A stretch of DNA of 5,127 nt, taken from contig DJRZ01000064.1 in NCBI GenBank assembly GCA_002440235.1, forward strand, positions 11,978 to 17,104. Direction: 5' to 3'. The translations under genes and the position numbers were made by a program. Below the pieces are notes generated by a model. It was not told the origin of the DNA. It searched no databases and was given only the letters and a program-made list of their open reading frames with translations. Position 1 is the stretch's first letter, and every line of letters begins with the position of its first letter. This document shows, in pieces, positions 1 to 5,127 of the stretch. This DNA comes from Alphaproteobacteria bacterium UBA6347. Lineage in GTDB: Bacteria; Pseudomonadota; Alphaproteobacteria; CAAGCB01; CAG-977.

Positions 1-213
1 CGACCCGCCGATGCCGACCATCAGCCCGAATCCCATCACGACCATCATCAGCGGCACGCAAATGTTGACCGCCGCGATTCCGTCGCCGCCGACGCCGCGC
101 CCGACGAAAATCCCGTCCGCCGCCGTCACCGCGCACAGGCACAGCATTCCCGCCAAAGTCGGAAAGAACAGTTTTTTGAACAGAACGGAAACTTTTTCGT
201 TTTTAAAATCCAT
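1..213 (-). CDS. MATE family efflux transporter, MepA-like (partial, N-terminal 71 codons)
   Basis: This is the start of a multidrug and toxin extrusion (MATE) transporter, an inner-membrane antiporter that exports cationic compounds using a Na+ or H+ gradient. Only 71 codons are visible and the frame is open to the window edge; family members are about 450 residues. The ATG at 213-211 begins MDFKNEKVSVLFKKLFFPTL. A first membrane helix lies at about residues 11-32. The segment ADGIFVGRGVGGDGIAAVNI (about 32-51) is the characteristic TM1-TM2 region of MepA-like MATE proteins, and a second hydrophobic helix follows at about 48-68. A good Shine-Dalgarno (AAAGGTGG) sits 4 nt upstream. The gene has its own promoter and a terminator-containing leader, so it is probably regulated by attenuation rather than simply co-transcribed with the acetyltransferase upstream. 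The substrate cannot be told from this fragment. Confidence 0.88.
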   Translation of the reverse strand, partial: MDFKNEKVSVLFKKLFFPTLAGMLCLCAVTAADGIFVGRGVGGDGIAAVNICVPLMMVVMGFGLMVGIGGS

Positions 214-217
214 AAGT

Positions 218-225
218 CCACCTTT
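218..225 (-). promoter_or_regulatory. Ribosome binding site of the MATE gene
   Basis: The minus strand reads AAAGGTGG, followed by ACTT and the ATG at 213. This is a strong Shine-Dalgarno match with a short 4-nt spacer and it fixes the MATE start. It lies after the terminator hairpin, so it is present only in transcripts that read through the terminator. Confidence 0.75.
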
Positions 226-232
226 CGACGCG

Positions 233-281
233 AAAAAACCGGATAAAACGATTGGTTTTACCCAGTCATCTTATCCGGTTT
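233..281 (-). terminator. Intrinsic terminator inside the MATE leader, also downstream of the acetyltransferase
   Basis: On the minus strand, AAACCGGATAA (281-271) and TTATCCGGTTT (246-236) form a perfect 11-bp stem. The 3' arm runs into a six-T stretch (238-233). The 24-nt interior can pair further: 270-266 with 251-247 (with G-U wobbles) and 264-262 with 255-253, leaving a GUAAAA loop. On the plus strand the second arm is followed by TTTCAAAC, so the U-tract favours minus-strand termination. The hairpin would end the valS operon transcript. Because the promoter at 322-349 lies upstream of it and the MATE start lies downstream, it can also act as an attenuator for the MATE gene. Confidence 0.82.
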
Positions 282-300
282 CAAACCTCCGATGAGGATT
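233..300 (-). promoter_or_regulatory. Candidate attenuator/riboswitch leader of the MATE gene (possibly guanidine-IV, mepA motif)
   Basis: Seen in the sequence: upstream of the terminator, AUCC (299-296) can pair with GGAU (276-273) and GGUU (287-284) with AACC (280-277). These helices stack on the 3' side and leave the bulge UCAUCGGA (295-288). This hairpin uses the 5' arm of the terminator, so it and the terminator are mutually exclusive. UCAUC (295-291) is also a perfect complement of GAUGA (270-266), allowing a 5-bp pseudoknot. A small CCUC/GAGG hairpin (297-294 with 289-286) is a further alternative. Known: mepA-motif RNAs, shown to be guanidine-IV riboswitches, precede MATE genes and control termination. 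The class assignment here is inference from context and architecture; the motif consensus could not be checked. Alternatives are a different ligand class, a leader peptide, or a short regulatory RNA ending at the terminator. Confidence 0.5.
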
Positions 301-321
301 ACAAAACTTGTTGCTCCGCCG

Positions 322-349
322 CTTATACAGGATTGCGAAACAATGTCAA
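322..349 (-). promoter_or_regulatory. Sigma-70-type promoter for the MATE leader
   Basis: The minus strand carries a perfect -35 TTGACA (349-344), a 16-bp spacer, and a -10 TATAAG (327-322). The expected transcription start is near 315, giving a leader of about 100 nt before the MATE ATG. The -35 begins 3 nt after the acetyltransferase stop codon (353-355). It is the clearest promoter seen in the window and lies in AT-richer intergenic DNA. Confidence 0.7.
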
Positions 350-352
350 GCG

Positions 353-919
353 TTAGTTTTCGATTTTCTTGATCACTTTGCACGGATTGCCCGCGGCGAT
401 GACGTTCGCGGGAATGTCTTTGGTCACGACGCTGCCCGCCCCGACGACGCTGTTGTCGCCGATCGTCACGCCCTGCAAAATCACGACCGATCCGCCGATC
501 CAAACGTCTTTGCCGATCGTGATCGGTTTCGCCTTTTCAACGCCCGTCCGCCTTTGTTTCGCGTCGATCGGGTGGTTGACCGTGTAAAACTGCGCATTCG
601 GTCCGATCAGCGTGTGTTCGCCGACGCGGACAAATCCCGCGTCCAGAAACACCGCGCCCGTGTTCAGATAAACGCCGTCGCCCAGAAAAACGTGACAACC
701 GTAATCGCAATAAACGGGCGGGACGACCATCACCCCCGTTCCGACCGCGCCGAACATTTGCTTCATCAATTCCGCGCGACGTTCCTTTTCCGAAACGCCG
801 GTCGCGTTGTATTCTTTCAGCAGCCGCTGAATCCTGACGTAATAGCCGGACAGCTCGTCCGACGTCGCGTCGAACCATTCGCCGGCGCGCTGTTTTTCAT
901 ATTCCGTTTTCATCGTCAT
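353..919 (-). CDS. maa: Maltose O-acetyltransferase-type hexapeptide-repeat acetyltransferase
   Basis: A 188-residue member of the NodL/LacA/Maa family, close to the usual length (about 183-203). These cytoplasmic trimeric enzymes move an acetyl group from acetyl-CoA to a sugar or similar hydroxyl acceptor. The N-terminal Mac domain is visible as EKQRAGEWFDATSDEL (about 8-23) and RIQRLLKEYN (29-38). A left-handed beta-helix follows with hexapeptide turns, including the segment around IGPNAQFYTVNHPIDA (105-120), where His116 matches the family's catalytic histidine. The end is canonical: KPITIGKDVWIGG (131-143), VTIGDNSVVGAGSVVTKDIP (151-170) and AAGNPCKVI (175-183). The ATG at 919 overlaps the TGA of the upstream gene (ATGA) and has no evident Shine-Dalgarno, which suggests translational coupling; the ATG at 913 (M3) is an alternative start. 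The true acceptor is unknown, and the symbol reflects family resemblance, not proven maltose specificity. Confidence 0.92.
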   Translation of the reverse strand: MTMKTEYEKQRAGEWFDATSDELSGYYVRIQRLLKEYNATGVSEKERRAELMKQMFGAVGTGVMVVPPVYCDYGCHVFLGDGVYLNTGAVFLDAGFVRVGEHTLIGPNAQFYTVNHPIDAKQRRTGVEKAKPITIGKDVWIGGSVVILQGVTIGDNSVVGAGSVVTKDIPANVIAAGNPCKVIKKIEN

Positions 920-1869
920 TCAAAATAACGGTAAAGAAAGTTTTCCGTTTTTTCGTCGCAGTCGCCGTCGTCCCCGTCGGATTTGGCGGGCGGTTGCGCC
1001 GTCCCCGTTTCCAGCGTAACGATCACCGCGCCCAGCCGTTCGCCGTCCAGTCCGTTGATCGACAGCGCGCCGCCTTTCAGCTTCAAAGCGGGCAAGTCGA
1101 ATTCCGCGCTTTCGTCAGCCGCCGCCAGCAAGCTTTTCTGCTGTTTTTTCGGCGGGACGGCGCCCGCCCCCAGCGTCGACAAAAACGCCAGATTGCCGGA
1201 CGAACACCAGCCCGATCCCGCGACTTTTCCGGGTTCGCGGCGGCGCATTTTAAACCACAGGCGTTTTTTCAGCCCCGATTTGTCCAGCGCCGTGTAGACG
1301 CGCACCCTGCCGAACGAAGACAGCGCGTCGGGAATGTTCGTAATCATGCGGGTCAGCTTTTTTGAAATTTTCAGATACCCCGTTTTATCCCCGTCGACTT
1401 TCGCCAGCATGCTGTACACGACGTCCTGCGACGGCAGACGTTCCCAGAAACAGGTCGAAACGGAGTCGACCGCTTCGGCAGGCAAGCGCATTCTGCCGCG
1501 GTATCCGGCGTCGTTCACGCGCACGAAAAACCGCGTGTTCGGGTGATAGAAAACGAAATCGGCGTCGTAATCCTTCGCCAAACCGGTCGCGTACTTGGAC
1601 GCCGCCGCGGCGACCTTGCGCGTGTTCCGGTCGTCCGCCGCCGCTTTGAAAGCGGGATCGGCGAAAATGTTTTCCCGCGCGAACCGCCGCAATTCGCCGC
1701 ACACGCGCGTTTCTTCGGCGCGCACGAAATCGCGCATCGCTTCGGCGACCGTCGGTTCGGCGATCGCCGCCGCGGCGGGCGTTTCCACCGCGACGACCTC
1801 TTGCGCGACGGCGGCGCGACCGCCCGACAACAACAGGCAAGCCGTCAGAAACACCCCGTATTTATTCAT
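916..1869 (-). CDS. Exported protein of unknown function, possible Cache-like sensory fold
   Basis: A 317-residue protein I do not recognise by name. It starts with a plausible Sec signal peptide: a short basic start (MNKYG), a hydrophobic core VFLTACLLLSGG and an AVA|QE cleavage site after residue 22. The LTAC at 8-11 fits a lipobox pattern but lies very early, so lipoprotein status is less likely. An Ala/Pro/Glu-rich linker (about 23-42) leads into a helical segment with DPAFKAA (71-77) and then DADFVFYHPNTRFFVRVNDA (103-122 region). That pattern resembles the ligand-binding part of bacterial Cache-type sensor domains, but no transmembrane anchor or cytoplasmic output domain follows. Four Cys (57, 140, 222, 304) could form disulfides after export. 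The C-terminus is acidic (SDGDDGDCDEKTE, 297-309). The ATG at 1869 has AAAGGGA upstream and lies 16 nt after the valS stop, so it is probably co-transcribed with valS. The coding call is firm; the function is unknown. Confidence 0.82.
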   Translation of the reverse strand: MNKYGVFLTACLLLSGGRAAVAQEVVAVETPAAAAIAEPTVAEAMRDFVRAEETRVCGELRRFARENIFADPAFKAAADDRNTRKVAAAASKYATGLAKDYDADFVFYHPNTRFFVRVNDAGYRGRMRLPAEAVDSVSTCFWERLPSQDVVYSMLAKVDGDKTGYLKISKKLTRMITNIPDALSSFGRVRVYTALDKSGLKKRLWFKMRRREPGKVAGSGWCSSGNLAFLSTLGAGAVPPKKQQKSLLAAADESAEFDLPALKLKGGALSINGLDGERLGAVIVTLETGTAQPPAKSDGDDGDCDEKTENFLYRYFE

Positions 1870-1885
1870 GCGCTTTCCCTTTCAA

Positions 1886-4531
1886 TCACAAGGATTTCAG
1901 CCGTTCCAAAGCCCCGACGACGTTTTTCAGAGCGGTTTGGGCTTCTTCCAGACGTTTTTTCTGTTCCTTGACCACCGCGGCGGGCGCTTTGGCGACGAAA
2001 GAATCGTTGTTCAGCCGACCGGACAGCGACGAAATCGTCTTTTCCAGATTCGCCTTTTCCTTGTTCAGGCGTTCCGTTTCCTTGGCGACGTCGATCACCC
2101 CCGCCAAAGGCAGCAGGATTTCCGCCGTGCCGAACACCGCCTGCGCCGCGCCCTTTTCGTCGTCGGCGGAAGTCGAAACTTCCGCTTTTTCCAGACGGGC
2201 GAGCGTTTTGATCAGCGTGCCGAATTTTTCCAGCCGTTTGATTTCGGCATCGGACGCCTTGCCCAGCAGCATCGTGATTTTAGCGGACGGCGCGATGTTC
2301 ATTTCGGAACGCAGCGAACGCACCGCCGCGACCAGATCGACCACCCAGTCCAAATCCGTTTCGGCCGCCGGATCGACCAGATCGCGCAAATCGCCCCAAT
2401 CCGTGACGATCAGCATTTTGTCGTGGTCCGTTTTGCCCCACAGCTCTTCAGTCACGAACGGCATGATCGGGTGCAGCATAATCAAAATGCGTTCCAGCAC
2501 CCAAGCCGCCGTCGCCCGCGTTTCGGCTTTCGCCGATTCGTCGTCGCCGAAGAAAAGCGGTTTCGCAAATTCCAGATACCAGTCGCAGAACGTGCCCCAG
2601 ACGAACTGATACGCCGCGTTTGCCGCTTCGTTGAACTTGTATTCGTCAAAAGCGGTCGTGACTTTGCCGTGCGCCTGCGCCGCCTTGGACACGATCCATT
2701 TGTTCAGCGGGTTTTCAACCGATTTCGGATCGAAGCCCTTGACCGCCTTGCATTCGTTCATTTCGCAGAAACGCGCGGCGTTCCACAGTTTCGTCACAAA
2801 GTTGCGGTATCCCTCGACGCGCGATTCGCTCATCAAAACGTCGCGTCCCTGCGCCGCCATCGCCGCCAGAGTGAACCGCATCGCGTCGACGCCGTACTTG
2901 TCCGCCAAAATCAGCGGGTCGATGACGTTGCCCTTCGATTTCGACATCTTGCGTCCCTGTTCGTCGCGCACCAAAGCGTGAATGTAGACGGTTTTGAACG
3001 GCACGTCTTTCATAAAGTGCAGTCCCAGCATCACCATGCGGGCGACCCAGAAGAAAATAATGTCGAAGCCGGTCACCAGAACGTTCGTCGGATAGTAACG
3101 GCGCAATTCCTTGGTGTCGTCGGGCCAGCCCAGCGTCGAAAACGGCCAGATGCCCGAAGAAAACCATGTGTCGAACACGTCCGGATCCTGTTTCAAATCG
3201 ACGTGTTTGCCGTAATGTTTGTCCGCCTCCGCCTGCGCCAGTTCGACGTTTTCCTCGACGAAGAAACGACCGTCGGGACCGTACCAGACGGGAATCTGGT
3301 GTCCCCACCACAGCTGACGGGAAACGCACCACGGCTGAATGTTGCGCATCCATTCGAAATAGGTTTTCTCCCACGCCTTGGGCACGAATTCCATGCGTCC
3401 GTCTTCGACCACCTTGATCGCTTCCGCCGCCAGTTTCGGCGCGTCGACGAACCACTGGTCCGTCAGCCACGGTTCGATCACGACGCCCGAACGGTCGCCG
3501 TAGGGAATCGTCATGGGGTTGTCTTCCTCTTTGACGAACAGTCCCAGAGCCTTGACGTCGTCCAGCACTTTGACGCGGGCGTCCGCCGTCGTCAAACCGC
3601 GGTAGGCTTCGGGCGCGTTTTCGTTCAAATGCGCCGTCGAATCCAAAATGTTGATCATCGGCAGGTTGTGGCGTTTGCCGACTTCGAAGTCGTTGAAATC
3701 GTGCGCCGGCGTGATTTTCACCGCGCCCGTTCCCTTGGTCGGATCGGCGTGTTCGTCGGCGACGACGGGAATCGCGCGGTTGCAAATCGGAATGATCACG
3801 TTTTTGCCGATCAGATCCTTGTAGCGTTCATCGTCGGCGGAAACGGCGACGGCGGTGTCGCCGAACAGCGTTTCCGGACGCGTCGTCGCAATCGTGATAA
3901 AGCGTCCGTCCTCGTTTTCGACGGGGTATTTGAAATACCACATCTTGCCGACGACTTCGCGCTGTTCGACTTCCAGATCGGAAATCGCCGTTTGCAGATA
4001 CGGATCCCAGTTGACCAGACGTTTCGCGCGGTAGACCAGTCCGTCCTTGTACAGCGTCACAAATTCCTGACGCACGGCGCGGCACAGTCCCTCGTCCATC
4101 GTAAAGCGTTCGCGCGGCCAATCCAAAGACGCGCCCAAACGCCGCAGCTGGTTGGTGATCTGACCGCCGGATTTGGCTTTCCATTCCCAAACCTTTTCAA
4201 TAAACTTTTCGCGTCCCAGATCGTGACGGGACACGCCCTCTTTCGCCAGCAGACGTTCGACGACCATCTGCGTCGCGATGCCGGCGTGGTCGGTTCCGGG
4301 CTGCCACAGCACGTCCTTGCCCTTCATGCGCTGATAGCGAATCAGCGAATCCTGAATCGTGAACGTCAAAGCGTGACCGATATGCAGGTTGCCCGTCACG
4401 TTGGGGGGCGGAATCATAATGCAGTACGGTTCCTTGTCCGAATCGGGATCGCAGGCGAATGCGCCCGATTTTTCCCATTGTTCGTAAATTTTCGTTTCCA
4501 CGTCGGACGGGCTGTAAGTTTTGTCCAGCAT
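1886..4531 (-). CDS. valS: Valyl-tRNA synthetase
   Basis: This cytoplasmic class Ia aminoacyl-tRNA synthetase charges tRNA-Val with valine using ATP. At 881 residues it matches the short bacterial ValRS form. Numbered from the ATG at 4531, PPPNVTGNLHIGH carries the HIGH signature at 50-53. The CP1 editing domain, which removes Thr-tRNA-Val, shows TTRPE (216-220) and the AHDFND segment (about 276-281). The catalytic core continues with SRQLWWGHQIPVW (404-416), and KMSKS is at 528-532. The anticodon-binding helical domain includes FVWGTFCDWYLE (about 643-654). A ValRS-type C-terminal coiled coil spans about 812-881 (VIDVAKETERLNKEKANLEK and onward). All key motifs are intact. The frame also opens at an ATG at 4558, but that codon has no Shine-Dalgarno and adjoins the poly-U tail of a terminator. 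The ATG at 4531 has AAGGAG at 9 nt and begins MLDKTYSP, so it is preferred. Confidence 0.98.
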   Translation of the reverse strand: MLDKTYSPSDVETKIYEQWEKSGAFACDPDSDKEPYCIMIPPPNVTGNLHIGHALTFTIQDSLIRYQRMKGKDVLWQPGTDHAGIATQMVVERLLAKEGVSRHDLGREKFIEKVWEWKAKSGGQITNQLRRLGASLDWPRERFTMDEGLCRAVRQEFVTLYKDGLVYRAKRLVNWDPYLQTAISDLEVEQREVVGKMWYFKYPVENEDGRFITIATTRPETLFGDTAVAVSADDERYKDLIGKNVIIPICNRAIPVVADEHADPTKGTGAVKITPAHDFNDFEVGKRHNLPMINILDSTAHLNENAPEAYRGLTTADARVKVLDDVKALGLFVKEEDNPMTIPYGDRSGVVIEPWLTDQWFVDAPKLAAEAIKVVEDGRMEFVPKAWEKTYFEWMRNIQPWCVSRQLWWGHQIPVWYGPDGRFFVEENVELAQAEADKHYGKHVDLKQDPDVFDTWFSSGIWPFSTLGWPDDTKELRRYYPTNVLVTGFDIIFFWVARMVMLGLHFMKDVPFKTVYIHALVRDEQGRKMSKSKGNVIDPLILADKYGVDAMRFTLAAMAAQGRDVLMSESRVEGYRNFVTKLWNAARFCEMNECKAVKGFDPKSVENPLNKWIVSKAAQAHGKVTTAFDEYKFNEAANAAYQFVWGTFCDWYLEFAKPLFFGDDESAKAETRATAAWVLERILIMLHPIMPFVTEELWGKTDHDKMLIVTDWGDLRDLVDPAAETDLDWVVDLVAAVRSLRSEMNIAPSAKITMLLGKASDAEIKRLEKFGTLIKTLARLEKAEVSTSADDEKGAAQAVFGTAEILLPLAGVIDVAKETERLNKEKANLEKTISSLSGRLNNDSFVAKAPAAVVKEQKKRLEEAQTALKNVVGALERLKSL

Positions 4532-4540
4532 CGCCGTTTT

Positions 4541-4546
4541 CTCCTT
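4541..4546 (-). promoter_or_regulatory. Ribosome binding site of valS (decides the start)
   Basis: The minus strand reads AAGGAG, then AAAACGGCG, then the ATG at 4531-4529. The 9-nt spacing is suitable. This favours the start at 4531 over the in-frame ATG at 4558, which would place the Shine-Dalgarno inside the coding sequence. Confidence 0.8.
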
Positions 4547-4560
4547 CACGTTTGACATTC

Positions 4561-4601
4561 AAAAAAAATTTTCCCCAAGCGTTTGAACGGGCTTGAGGAA
4601 A
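4561..4601 (-). terminator. Intrinsic terminator between the popZ-like gene and valS
   Basis: On the minus strand, TTTCCTCAAGC (4601-4591) pairs with GCTTGGGGAAA (4580-4570). This makes an 11-bp stem with one U-G wobble and a 10-nt loop, CCGTTCAAAC (4590-4581). An A and eight consecutive T residues (4568-4561) follow. The hairpin starts 18 nt after the popZ-like stop codon and its U-tract ends 29 nt before the preferred valS ATG. It should end the popZ-like transcript, and any transcript reaching valS from further upstream must pass it. No clear promoter is seen between it and valS. Confidence 0.88.
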
Positions 4602-4619
4602 TAAAACTCGTTTCGCCGA

Positions 4620-5127
4620 TTATTTCAGATCCAGCCTGTCCATGATATGGGCGACCTCTTTTTTAACGACGCGTTCAACAATATCGGGCAGATTGACGTC
4701 CAGCCATTCCTTTAAATACGGCTTCAACGTTTCGCGAACGATGGCTTCGATCGTCAGATCGCCTTTGCCCAGACTCAGGCGTTTTTCCGACGCGATGCTG
4801 CGCAAATGCGACAAGGACTCCGTCGCCGCGGCAAGCGTCGGTTCCGCCAGCTGCAAATCGTCGTCGAAACGGTTGCGCGCCGTTTCCTTGATTAAATCCG
4901 ACAATGTTTCCTCTTTCATCGGCGCGTCGGGAATGACGGGCTCGGGGGTGAAATCGTCCTCTTCGTCGACGGCGGGCTGAACGGGCGCCTTTGGCGGAAC
5001 GATCATTTCAGCCGTCAAATCCATCACGCCGTCCCGCTTTCCGGCGACCGGAGCGGCGGGCTGTTCGGCTTTTTTCGATTCGGACCGCGCCGCGGCAGTC
5101 GTTTGTTCGGCGGGCGCGGCGGCGGGC
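4620..5127 (-). CDS. PopZ-like DUF2497 protein (partial, N-terminus beyond the window)
   Basis: 168 codons are visible and the frame stays open to the window edge. The upstream part (5028-5127) encodes a Pro/Ala/Lys/Glu-rich stretch (AEQTTAAARSESKKAEQPAA and on), which continues into an acidic, proline-rich linker. The GTG/ATG pair at 5027-5022 is therefore probably internal, not the start. The C-terminus carries the DUF2497 signature: LAAATESLSHL, then TIEAIVRETLKPYLKEWLD and VNLPDIVERVVKKEVAHIMD, in the last 45 or so residues. This matches the helical multimerisation region of Caulobacter PopZ, which builds a polar hub that anchors ParB-parS and recruits cell-cycle proteins. The expected short N-terminal helix (an EEILASIRRII-like motif) would lie outside the window. 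The order popZ-valS is typical of alphaproteobacteria. Whether this copy organises poles here is inference. It ends 18 nt before a strong terminator. Confidence 0.87.
   Translation of the reverse strand, partial: PAAAPAEQTTAAARSESKKAEQPAAPVAGKRDGVMDLTAEMIVPPKAPVQPAVDEEDDFTPEPVIPDAPMKEETLSDLIKETARNRFDDDLQLAEPTLAAATESLSHLRSIASEKRLSLGKGDLTIEAIVRETLKPYLKEWLDVNLPDIVERVVKKEVAHIMDRLDLK

Noticed and set aside
11..295. A 94-codon plus-strand frame over the MATE start and leader
   Set aside because: It is antisense to a recognisable MATE N-terminus. The Pro/Thr/Ser-rich translation has no family resemblance.
258..503. An 81-codon minus-strand frame ending in the MATE leader
   Set aside because: Most of it overlaps the acetyltransferase out of frame and is Arg-rich. 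The very short AUG-ACU-GGG-UAA within the terminator interior has no good ribosome binding site, so a leader peptide is not supported.
308..928. A 206-codon open frame on the plus strand opposite the acetyltransferase
   Set aside because: It is the mirror of a clear hexapeptide-repeat enzyme. The translation is low-complexity in Arg, Val and Asp, with no supported start signal.
2715..3785. A 356-codon minus-strand frame inside valS
   Set aside because: It is an out-of-frame reading of the valS coding strand, Arg/Gly-rich and without family features.
1595..4555. A 986-codon open frame on the plus strand opposite valS
   Set aside because: It is antisense to a complete ValRS with all motifs intact. 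Its translation is rich in Arg, Phe, His and Gln with no recognisable domain, which is what GC-rich codon bias with few TTA, CTA and TCA codons produces on the opposite strand.
4620..5027. Taking the GTG/ATG at 5027-5022 as the start of the PopZ-like gene
   Set aside because: The frame stays open upstream to the window end and encodes the Pro/Ala-rich linker typical of PopZ proteins. The true start and N-terminal helix are expected outside the window.
1..5127. CRISPR arrays, tRNA or rRNA genes, insertion sequences
   Set aside because: No regularly spaced direct repeats, cloverleaf or rRNA-like segments, transposase-like frames or paired terminal inverted repeats were seen; the window is almost fully covered by protein genes.

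Overview
All supported genes in this window lie on the minus strand. In transcription order (high to low coordinates) they are: the C-terminal part of a PopZ-like (DUF2497) protein, a strong intrinsic terminator, valS (valyl-tRNA synthetase), an exported protein of unknown function, a maltose O-acetyltransferase-type enzyme, a compact leader region, and the first 71 codons of a MATE efflux transporter cut by the window start.

The organism is most likely an alphaproteobacterium. A DUF2497/PopZ gene directly upstream of valS is a known alphaproteobacterial arrangement, and the ValRS has a proteobacterial appearance. The DNA is GC-rich by eye (not computed), with codons mostly ending in C or G. 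The MepA-like MATE protein and its leader recall gut Firmicutes, so a gut-associated, uncultured lineage is a reasonable guess, but this is inference.

Layout: 4620-5127 is the popZ-like gene, open at the window end. 4532-4619 is intergenic and holds a terminator hairpin with an eight-U tail. 1886-4531 is valS, 916-1869 the exported protein and 353-919 the acetyltransferase. The last three are tightly packed (16-nt gap, then a 4-nt ATGA overlap) and look like one transcription unit. 214-352 is intergenic but dense: a near-consensus promoter 3 nt after the acetyltransferase stop, a structured leader of about 100 nt, an intrinsic terminator inside that leader, then a ribosome binding site and the MATE start codon.

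The most interesting element is the MATE leader. A promoter followed by a terminator before the start codon means the pump gene is probably controlled by transcription attenuation. The leader can form a competing hairpin that captures the 5' arm of the terminator, plus a 5-bp long-range pairing. Together with the MepA-type downstream gene, this makes it a candidate guanidine-IV (mepA motif) riboswitch or a related element. The remaining genes are ordinary, except that valS starts only 30 nt after a terminator and carries a Cache-like exported protein in its operon.
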